Source: Actinomycetota bacterium
GTDB taxonomy: Bacteria; Actinomycetota; Acidimicrobiia; Acidimicrobiales; Acidimicrobiaceae
Reading direction: 5' to 3'
DNA: 5,027 nucleotides
Assembly (NCBI GenBank): GCA_004366215.1
Contig: SIRY01000158.1
Location: forward strand, 1-5,027
Numbering within the stretch: position 1 is the first letter of the stretch; each line of letters begins with the position of its first letter. The notes under the pieces are model-generated. The model saw only the letters and a program-made list of their open reading frames with translations. It had not been told where the DNA came from and did no database searches. This document shows positions 1 through 5,027 of the stretch, in pieces. The position numbers and the translations under genes were made by a program.

Positions 1-103
1 TGGCTCCTGAGGCCTGTGAGCGGCTTGGGCTCGAGGCCGCAGCGCTCACAGACCGTGGCGGCCGTGCGCCGCAGGCTCCCTGCCGAGAGTGAGTGCCCCG
101 TCG

Positions 104-132
104 GCGCGACGGGCGTTCGAGCTCCGTCGCGC
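104..132. repeat. Perfect 9-bp inverted repeat (hairpin)
   Basis: The arms GCGCGACGG (104-112) and CCGTCGCGC (124-132) are exact reverse complements around an 11-base loop. There is no T-run on either side, so it is not a classical intrinsic terminator. In DNA this GC-rich a 9-bp stem is only mildly unexpected over the length of the gene-poor regions, so a function is not established. Confidence 0.5.
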
Positions 133-366
133 GTCACCTCGACCGCCGCGACCGCTCCGATCCGACACGACGAGCTGTGTGCGCCTCGCGCTCGCGACCA
201 CCGGCAGAGCCCGAGAGCTCGGCCACGCCGCCTCTCGGAGGCCCGCCCTCACAGAAGCCGCGCTCGAGAGGCTGCCCTGAGCTCGGTGTCACGCGGAGCA
301 ACCCCGGGCACGACCTCTCAGCAACCTCGGTCACCGACCTCCTCGACCTCGCGTCGACGTCTCGTG

Positions 367-397
367 GAGCGACGGTGCGAGATCCTCGTGGTCGCTC
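367..397. repeat. Interrupted 13-bp hairpin
   Basis: The outer arms GAGCGAC (367-373) and GTCGCTC (391-397) pair perfectly. After a two-base bulge (GG, 374-375) an inner stem TGCGAG/CTCGTG (376-381 with 385-390, two of the six pairs being G-T) closes on a three-base ATC loop. The compact shape suggests an RNA or single-strand DNA hairpin, but no T-run follows and no gene lies close enough to assign it to. Confidence 0.4.
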
Positions 398-720
398 GTC
401 CCCGGCCCGGAAGTAGCCTGACTCCCAGCCCTTGGCGACCGCGACGTCTGGCTCGGATGCGGCTGCTCGATGTGAGCCGGCGACGCGCGCCAAACCCCCG
501 CAGACGGCGGGACGCCTTCACCCGAAGCCAGGCGTGAGCGGGACGTCGCACCCTCTGCACCTGCTGAGCTCACCGCGCCCAGCGCGACGCCGTCACCTCG
601 ATAGCTGCGCCTCACCTAGTGCTCGCTGGTAGGTCCCGTGCAGTGCCCACGAGGCCGGTGTCTGCCCTCGCGACACGCGGTCGGACTGCAGGCTGCGACG
701 TGGCAGCGTCCCCGGCACGC

Positions 721-726
721 TATCGT
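721..726 (+). promoter_or_regulatory. Candidate -10 element of the ABC operon
   Basis: TATCGT fits the loose TANNNT pattern of high-GC bacterial -10 boxes and lies 55 bases before the ATG at 782, giving a leader of about 50 bases. No good -35 box is seen at the usual distance. An alternative pair is TTGGTC (726-731) and TAACGA (749-754) with exactly 17 bases between, but both boxes match consensus poorly. Weak call based on position and pattern only. Confidence 0.2.
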
Positions 727-781
727 TGGTCGATCGCGAGCTGACGCGTAACGACGAGGCCGAGCGAGGTTGGTCACGAGC

Positions 782-1768
782 ATGGTAGAGCAGCCTGAGT
801 CGGCGGCAGAGCTCACTGCGACTCCGGCGTCGTCGACGACCTCGGTCGAGGTGAGGGAGCTGACGAAGCGCTTTGGCGACCGCATCGCCTACGAGCAGGT
901 GTCACTCCGCGTCGAGCGCGGCGAGGTCTTTGGGCTGCTCGGGCCGAACGGAGCTGGCAAGACGACGTTGGTCCGTACCCTTTCGACCCTCATTCGACCA
1001 ACCAGTGGTTCTGCACGCATCTGTGGCCTGCCGCTCGAGCCGCGCTTCGCTCGTTCGATTCGAGATCGAGTTGCGATGATGCCGGAGTCAGCTGGTCTCT
1101 ACGGAGCGCTGAGCGTCGAGGACAACATCAGGCTCTTTGCTCGGCTGCGTTCGGTGCGTGACGTCGAGGGTGAGGTCGCTCGGGTGCTCCAGGCTGTCGG
1201 CCTCGAGCGTCGCCGCCGCGACCGCGCGCGCGACCTCTCGAAAGGTCTCAGACAGCGGGTCGCGATCGCACGCGTGCTGGTGGGCGACCCTGAGGTCATC
1301 TTCCTCGACGAGCCAACCTCTGGGCTCGACCCCGTTGCCACTCGGGAGCTGCGCGAGCTCGTGCGTGCGCTGCGCGCAGAGGGGCGGACCATCCTCATCA
1401 CGACGCACCAGCTCGACGAGGCCGAGCGACTCTGCGACCGTGTCGCGATTCTCCAGCAGCGACTCCGCGCGCTCGGAACGCCTGAGGAGCTGCGCGCGCA
1501 GCGCCACGGGGGCACGCTCGTCGTCCGCGTGCTCGGTGACCCGCACGCCTGCATCCGAGAACTTGAGGACCTCATCGCACCGGGTAGCGTGACGATCCGC
1601 GAGGACGCCTCGATCGCCATCCACTGCGCTGACCCCGACGAGCTCGCTCCCTCCGTCGCCGCCCGGCTCGTAGGACGAGGTATCGGCCTACGCGAGCTGC
1701 GCGCCGAGCAGCCACGCCTCGAGGACGTCTACCTCGAGCTCCTGCCCACCGACGAGGAGGCCTCGTGA
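782..1768 (+). CDS. ABC-2 type exporter, ATP-binding subunit
   Basis: Hydrolyses ATP at the inner face of the cytoplasmic membrane to drive an exporter with the permease encoded next. From the ATG at 782 the protein has 328 residues. Visible motifs: Walker A GPNGAGKTT (54-62), a Q-loop position carrying Glu (MMPE, about 99-102, common in this exporter group), signature LSKGLRQR (152-159), Walker B VIFLDE (172-177), D-loop SGLDP (180-184) and switch His in TTHQLDEAE (His 209). LSKG instead of LSGG is usual for DrrA/NatA-like ATPases. The C-terminal 90 residues form the accessory domain typical of these proteins and end in LEDVYLEL. A TTG at 770 would add four residues and a GTG at 851 would remove the low-complexity N-terminus; ATG 782 is preferred, with a GCGAGG stretch 12 bases upstream that is far for a ribosome-binding site. 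All catalytic residues are present. Substrate unknown: DrrA-like drug or lipid export and NatA-like ion export both remain possible. Confidence 0.95.
   Translation: MVEQPESAAELTATPASSTTSVEVRELTKRFGDRIAYEQVSLRVERGEVFGLLGPNGAGKTTLVRTLSTLIRPTSGSARICGLPLEPRFARSIRDRVAMMPESAGLYGALSVEDNIRLFARLRSVRDVEGEVARVLQAVGLERRRRDRARDLSKGLRQRVAIARVLVGDPEVIFLDEPTSGLDPVATRELRELVRALRAEGRTILITTHQLDEAERLCDRVAILQQRLRALGTPEELRAQRHGGTLVVRVLGDPHACIRELEDLIAPGSVTIREDASIAIHCADPDELAPSVAARLVGRGIGLRELRAEQPRLEDVYLELLPTDEEAS
1755..1760 (+). promoter_or_regulatory. Ribosome-binding site for the permease
   Basis: AGGAGG lies inside the last codons of the ATPase gene, four bases before the GTG at 1765. Together with the GTGA stop/start overlap it fixes the permease start and indicates translational coupling of the two subunits. 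The spacing is slightly short. Confidence 0.75.
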
Positions 1769-2523
1769 CGATCGCCTGGCCCCGCGTCGCGGCCCTCGTC
1801 GCCAAAGAGTTACGTGACCTCCGACAGAACCGCTACGTCGTGCTCTCCATGGCGGTCCTGCCGCTCGTCGCGACGGTCGTCCCCGTTCTCAGCCTGACCT
1901 CACTGCCCGCCGCTGCACCCGCTCCACTCGTCCACAAGGTTCTCCTGTCGGTGAGCCTCGAGTTCTTCGTCGTACCCACCGTCGTGCCCAACGTAGTTGC
2001 AGGCTCTGCGATCATCGCTGAGCGGGACCAAGGCACGCTCGAACCCCTGCTCTCCTCCCCCATCAGCGCACTCGAGCTCTACCTCGGCAAGCTCATCGCT
2101 GCGCTCGTGCCCACCCTCGCGGTCGCGTGGGGGCTCTATGGCCTCACGATGCTCATCGTCGGGTTCGCTGCCCCGCCGGAGGTTGTGCGGGCGCTCCTCA
2201 CGCCCCTGCTCATCCTGCGCCAGCTCGGCCTCGATGCGCTCCTCGGGGGGTGGGCTCTGCTCGTCGGTCTGACCAGCTCAACGCGTGCGCGTGACGTTCG
2301 CACCGCCCAGCAGGTGTCTGCGCTCGCGTCGCTGCCCGTCCTCCTCCTGCTGGCGGTGCTCGTCGAAGGCACCGTCACCCTCTCCGTACCCGTGGGTGTA
2401 GCGCTCGCTGCGCTGCTCGGAGCGGTCGACGTCGTGGGGCTAACGCTGCTCGCTCGTCGCTTCGATGCCGAGCGCCTGCTCACCGCTCAGCGGCCGCACC
2501 GAGGACCCTCGCCGCGCACCTGA
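1765..2523 (+). CDS. ABC-2 type exporter, permease subunit
   Basis: Integral membrane partner of the preceding ATPase, forming the transport path through the cytoplasmic membrane. The protein has 252 residues. The N-terminus has the usual cytoplasmic coupling segment (AKELRDLRQNR, about 13-23) followed by about six hydrophobic helices near 24-46, 59-85, 109-134, 142-170, 185-201 and 207-230. The ABC-2 family hallmark is clear: ERDQGTLEPLLSSPIS (86-101), then ELYLGKL. It lacks the large extracytoplasmic domain of the longer CcmB/YhgE- or NatB-like permeases, so it belongs to the short form, probably acting as a homodimer. The end RRFDAERLL (231-239) is typical, followed by a short Pro/Arg-rich tail, so the gene looks full length. 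The GTG start shares four bases with the ATPase stop, and a second permease gene is absent downstream. Substrate unknown. Confidence 0.93.
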   Translation: MTIAWPRVAALVAKELRDLRQNRYVVLSMAVLPLVATVVPVLSLTSLPAAAPAPLVHKVLLSVSLEFFVVPTVVPNVVAGSAIIAERDQGTLEPLLSSPISALELYLGKLIAALVPTLAVAWGLYGLTMLIVGFAAPPEVVRALLTPLLILRQLGLDALLGGWALLVGLTSSTRARDVRTAQQVSALASLPVLLLLAVLVEGTVTLSVPVGVALAALLGAVDVVGLTLLARRFDAERLLTAQRPHRGPSPRT

Positions 2524-2578
2524 CGTCCAACGCCTCGTCGAGCGCGCCCCTCGGAGCCACGCGCACGTCACGAGCTCT

Positions 2579-2593
2579 GCCCTCCACGAGGGC
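2579..2593 (+). terminator. Weak hairpin after the permease gene
   Basis: GCCCTC (2579-2584) and GAGGGC (2588-2593) form a 6-bp all but one G-C stem on a CAC loop, 56 bases after the permease stop. The position suits a terminator of the ABC operon, but no T-run follows and a 6-bp stem is expected by chance in this DNA. Low confidence. Confidence 0.2.
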
Positions 2594-2657
2594 CTCCCGC
2601 GCTTGGCGACCGATGGACGAGCGCGTGTGACCAGCGGGCGCACGCCTTGGATGAGCC

Positions 2658-2695
2658 CCGCGGGTCCTCGAGGGCCTGGTGGCGCCTACCCGCGG
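2658..2695. repeat. Nested inverted repeat
   Basis: The outer arms CCGCGGGT (2658-2665) and ACCCGCGG (2688-2695) are exact reverse complements. Inside, AGGGCC (2671-2676) pairs with GGC and CCT (2681-2683 and 2685-2687, G2684 bulged) on a TGGT loop, and this inner helix abuts the outer arm directly. The two helices could stack into a 14-bp rod with a five-base bulge on one side. No T-run follows, so a role as terminator or as an RNA structure is open. Confidence 0.4.
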
Positions 2696-3359
2696 CCACC
2701 TGCGAGGCGCGCTCCACGCACGGTGTGTCCCCCGCGCACGTCGACCAGCACGACGATGCAAGAGGTTGAGTCACCGGTAGCGTCACAGGCGCACTCCCCT
2801 CGCCGGACCTACGAAGACGTGAGCGGCTCGCGCGCCGACGCATGTCGTCGCAGCTCAGCCCGACGGAACGCTCGTCCTCGAGGTGGCCTGCGTGGTCTCA
2901 CACGCTCTCGCGTCGGGTGGAGTCGTGCACCGTCGCGCCGTGTGCTGGCTCGGAGTGTGGACCTGAACGAGGGCGCTCGAGGCGACCGACGTCGACAGGG
3001 TCGGGGCGGCGACGTCTCCGCGCAGCGAGGTAGCCCCCGCGAGGTGAGGGCGCAGCTCACTCGATGCGACTGGACCCGCAGGGCACGACGACGCGAGCGC
3101 TCCGGACGACGGCTCTTTGCTGTCACCAGACAGGGTGCGGTGCTCCGCACGGAGGCCGAAGCGGTCATCACCCTGTCGCGGGGCAGCTGTCGGCGGCGAC
3201 GGCGTTGCTCGTGCCGCGAGGCACCCACGAGAGGCGTCGAACACACCGGCTCGTCGGAGCCCATGGCAGAGCGCGGCGCACGTGAGCCGCTCGGCGTCGC
3301 GTCGATGGTGCTCGACACCTCCGCGACGGAGGCTGCACCCGTCGCGACGACTGGTCGAT

Positions 3360-3389
3360 CGTGAGCGACGCCTCTAGGCGTCGCTCACG
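3360..3389. terminator. Strong 13-bp tetraloop hairpin, probable terminator
   Basis: CGTGAGCGACGCC (3360-3372) and GGCGTCGCTCACG (3377-3389) are perfect reverse complements on the four-base loop TCTA. This is the strongest secondary structure in the window. No T-run follows on either strand, as is common for hairpin terminators proposed in high-GC bacteria, so it may work on both strands. It stands 837 bases after the permease stop and about 700 before the peptidase start, so what transcript it ends is unclear. It could also be a protein-binding palindrome or a repeat-element hairpin found elsewhere in the genome. Confidence 0.5.
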
Positions 3390-3400
3390 GGCCGCTCCCC

Positions 3401-3428
3401 CTCGCGCGCGACGAACGCGACGCGCGAG
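3401..3428. repeat. 8-bp inverted repeat next to the strong hairpin
   Basis: CTCGCGCG (3401-3408) and CGCGCGAG (3421-3428) are exact reverse complements separated by 12 bases. It lies 11 bases after the 13-bp hairpin, so a + strand transcript could form two hairpins in tandem. Alternating CG makes alternative pairings possible, and an 8-bp stem is near chance for this composition. Confidence 0.35.
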
Positions 3429-4073
3429 TCACACCGGGCTCTCGGGTCTGCACACCTGTGAGCCAGCAGGACGGTGGCTCGCGCAAGGCCTCGCACGAAG
3501 AGCCAGCGCGTGGACGTGCCTCCGCTCGGCACGCCTCCTCGGCTACCACATCGAGTGCGCCGTGGTCGCGCGCTCCTGCCGAGGTGACCTGTGAGGCCTC
3601 GAGACGCCCTCGACGCGTGTCGCTGGGCTCACGCCGCTCCTGACCCCGCCTGAATCACCCTCTGACGCTAAGAGATCTCCGCTCGCTCCCGCTCGTGACC
3701 CGTCGTCGTCGCCACAGAGCGCCCGCGGCTCGCGGAGGGGCTGAGGTCGCTCTCGACGCCCGGGAGAACGCGTGAGCGCCACACCGCAGCCGCACAGACG
3801 CCGACGGCGAAGGTCCTGACCACCCTCGCGGCCTACCCACGAACGTACGCTCCTCCGCGAGCGTCCGCCGCGAGCAGCCACGTGACCGTGCGAGACGAGG
3901 GTGCGTCGCGGTCGAGTCGATCGACGCTCGCGTGGCGGTCCACGCTCGCGACCTCGAGCCTCACGGGCGCCACACTCGGTGCTGCGCTGGCGCTGCAACG
4001 CGCAGGCGCCCGCTGCGAGAGCCCACGCGACGACGACCGCAGGGTAGCGTTGAGGCGGACGAGTGAGCCAGAG

Positions 4074-4078
4074 AGGAG
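4074..4078 (+). promoter_or_regulatory. Ribosome-binding site that sets the peptidase start
   Basis: AGGAG ends seven bases before the GTG at 4086, an ideal spacing. Neither the GTG at 3882 nor other upstream start codons in this frame have a comparable site, so this element decides the start of the iminopeptidase. Confidence 0.75.
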
Positions 4079-4085
4079 CTCCGCG

Positions 4086-5009
4086 GTGCGCGCCATCCAT
4101 CCGTACCTCGACGTATCCGACTGCAGCGATCGCCTGAGCGGAGGTGTCCGACTCGTCCCCATCACGACGCCCGTCGGTGAGTTTCGCGTGTGGACGAAAC
4201 GTGTCGGTCGAAATCCGCGTTGTCGGGTCCTCCTCCTCCACGGTGGCCCAGGGGCCACGCACACCTACCTCGAAGCCCTCGATAGCTACCTTCCCGCTGC
4301 TGGAATTGAGTACTACCACTACGACCAGCTCGGCTCCGGATGGAGTGACCGGCCGAACGACCCCTCGCTCTGGCAGCTCGACCGCTTCGTCGACGAGGTC
4401 GAGCAGGTCCGCAACGCGCTCGGCCTCACCAGCGACTCCTTCGTCCTCTACGGCCACTCCTGGGGTGGCATACTCGCCATCGAGTACGCGCTGCGGCACG
4501 GCGACGCGCTCCACGGGCTCGTGATCTCCAACATGATGGCGAGCGTGCCGGCCTACAACGCCTACGCCGCCGAGGTCCTCAAGCCCTCGATGGACCCCAC
4601 CGTCGTTCGTGAGATCGGGGCTCTCGAGGCCGAGCAACGCTGGGACGAGCCTCGCTACATGGAGCTGCTCATCGAGCACCACTACGTTCACCACGTGCTC
4701 AGGCTCCCCTACGAGTCGTGGCCCTGGCCAGTGGTGCAGGGGTTTCGCGACATCAACCCCGAGATCTACGTCCGCATGCAAGGACCGAGCGAACTTGGCA
4801 TCGCTGCCGACGCAACCCTCGCGCAGTGGGACCGCTTCGAGGACCTGGTGCGAATCGACGTGCCCACCCTCGTGATCGGCGCCACGTACGACACGATGGA
4901 CCCCCGACACATGGCCAGCATGGCTGCGCGGCTCCCACGGGGCTCCTACCTTGAGTGCCCGAACGGCAGCCACCTCGCGCTCTACGACGACCAAGAGACG
5001 TACATGTGA
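4086..5009 (+). CDS. Proline iminopeptidase (alpha/beta hydrolase, family S33)
   Basis: Cleaves N-terminal proline (and often other residues) from short peptides in the last steps of peptide breakdown; probably cytoplasmic, as no signal peptide is seen from this start. The product has 307 residues from GTG 4086, chosen for its AGGAG site and because similarity to the family begins soon after it (VRLVPITTPVGEFRVWTKRVG, 21-41). Motifs: oxyanion HGGPG (52-56), DQLGSGWSD (80-88), nucleophile elbow GHSWGG with Ser 125, helical cap about 145-250 containing HHYVHHVLR and MQGPSE (231-236; the Glu of this motif is thought to bind the substrate amino group), catalytic Asp 269 in TYDTMDP and His 296 in NGSHLALYDD. 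The triad is complete. The protein stops right after DDQETYM, where relatives usually continue about 15-20 residues into a final helix, so it may be C-terminally truncated. It stands alone on its strand. The family call is firm; exact substrate range is inferred. Confidence 0.93.
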   Translation: MRAIHPYLDVSDCSDRLSGGVRLVPITTPVGEFRVWTKRVGRNPRCRVLLLHGGPGATHTYLEALDSYLPAAGIEYYHYDQLGSGWSDRPNDPSLWQLDRFVDEVEQVRNALGLTSDSFVLYGHSWGGILAIEYALRHGDALHGLVISNMMASVPAYNAYAAEVLKPSMDPTVVREIGALEAEQRWDEPRYMELLIEHHYVHHVLRLPYESWPWPVVQGFRDINPEIYVRMQGPSELGIAADATLAQWDRFEDLVRIDVPTLVIGATYDTMDPRHMASMAARLPRGSYLECPNGSHLALYDDQETYM

Positions 5010-5027
5010 GGCCGCGTGGACTCCCGC

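Larger units (their letters stand above)
1..769. other. Gene-poor GC-rich region upstream of the ABC operon
   Basis: I see no convincing gene here. The open frames on both strands translate to Arg/Ser/Pro/Ala-rich sequence with no known motif, no conserved core and no consistent G/C bias at third codon positions, which is what GC-rich non-coding DNA gives when translated. Few frames are preceded by a plausible ribosome-binding site. The stretch holds a perfect 9-bp inverted repeat (104-132), an interrupted 13-bp hairpin (367-397) and a weaker 7-bp hairpin at 20-40 with one G-T pair and loop 27-33. It may be an old, decayed gene, an untranslated RNA region or simply spacer; the sequence alone does not decide. 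No tRNA-like cloverleaf was found. Confidence 0.6.
2524..4085. other. Long gene-poor GC-rich region between exporter and peptidase
   Basis: About 1.56 kb in which I find no convincing gene. A 299-codon + strand frame (2465-3364), several shorter ones and a long - strand frame crossing into the peptidase gene all give Arg/Ser-rich sequence without motifs or codon-position bias. The frame of the peptidase stays open upstream to a GTG at 3882, adding 68 residues, but these look like the surrounding non-coding DNA and that GTG has no ribosome-binding site. Structured elements are a small 6-bp stem at 2579-2593, a nested inverted repeat (2658-2695), a 6-bp stem at 3318-3332, the 13-bp hairpin (3360-3389), an 8-bp inverted repeat (3401-3428), a 6-bp stem at 3847-3864 and the 10-base palindrome GTCGATCGAC (3916-3925). 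No mobile element ends were seen. Confidence 0.55.

Noticed and set aside
104..132. Possible tRNA T-arm, because GTTCGA occurs at 115-120
   Set aside because: The bases flanking the loop do not form a five-pair T-stem, and no matching acceptor or anticodon stem is found around it.
16..537. 173-codon + strand frame near the window start
   Set aside because: Low-complexity Arg/Ser/Pro-rich translation with no recognisable domain and no codon-position bias.
1088..1624. Two overlapping - strand frames of about 175 codons
   Set aside because: Both are shadows of the ABC ATPase gene, which carries every expected motif on the + strand.
2465..3364. 299-codon + strand frame starting inside the permease gene
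   Set aside because: It starts in the permease C-terminus in another frame, is Arg/Ser/Thr-rich without any motif, and has no ribosome-binding site or codon bias. That its stop falls at the 13-bp hairpin is probably coincidence, since GTGA is part of the stem.
3648..3690. Less GC-rich patch (TGACGCTAAGAGATCTCC) considered as a promoter
   Set aside because: No convincing -35/-10 pair is present, and no gene begins within a reasonable distance on either strand.
3543..4994. 483-codon open frame on the - strand
   Set aside because: It is antisense to the iminopeptidase, whose motifs are unmistakable on the + strand. High G/C at third positions removes stop codons from the complementary frame; the translation has no motif and turns Arg-rich where it leaves the gene.
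1..5027. CRISPR array, insertion sequence, attachment site or toxin-antitoxin pair
   Set aside because: No regularly spaced direct repeats, transposase motifs, terminal inverted repeats or paired small genes with ribosome-binding sites were seen on either strand.

Overview
The window is about two-thirds G+C by eye and reads as chromosomal DNA of a high-GC bacterium. Strong G/C preference at third codon positions, GTG starts and AGGAG ribosome-binding sites fit an actinobacterium-like host, but nothing seen fixes the taxon. Three protein genes are well supported, all on the + strand. Between and before them lies an unusually large amount of DNA with no convincing gene: 1-781 and 2524-4085, together close to half the window.

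Layout: (1) 1-781, no recognisable gene, with a few GC-rich hairpins and a weak promoter candidate just before the first gene. (2) 782-2523, a two-gene ABC-2 type exporter operon: an ATP-binding subunit with all nucleotide-binding motifs, then a six-helix permease whose GTG start overlaps the ATPase stop (GTGA). The two products should form a homodimer-of-each exporter; the substrate cannot be read from the sequence. (3) 2524-4085, a second long gene-poor stretch. It holds an 8-bp nested inverted repeat, a 13-bp perfect tetraloop hairpin (3360-3389) that is the best terminator candidate, and another 8-bp inverted repeat just after it. (4) 4086-5009, a proline iminopeptidase of the alpha/beta-hydrolase fold (peptidase family S33), complete in catalytic residues but ending abruptly where relatives continue into a last helix. 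The window ends 18 bases after its stop.

The exporter pair and the peptidase are separated by more than 1.5 kb and a strong hairpin, so they are probably independent transcription units with no demonstrable functional link. I found no mobile element, CRISPR array, tRNA or rRNA. The points most worth checking are the early stop in the peptidase, the nature of the gene-poor DNA, and the 13-bp hairpin with its near-copy flanking sequence upstream of the exporter. I do not see a demonstrable new biological system here.
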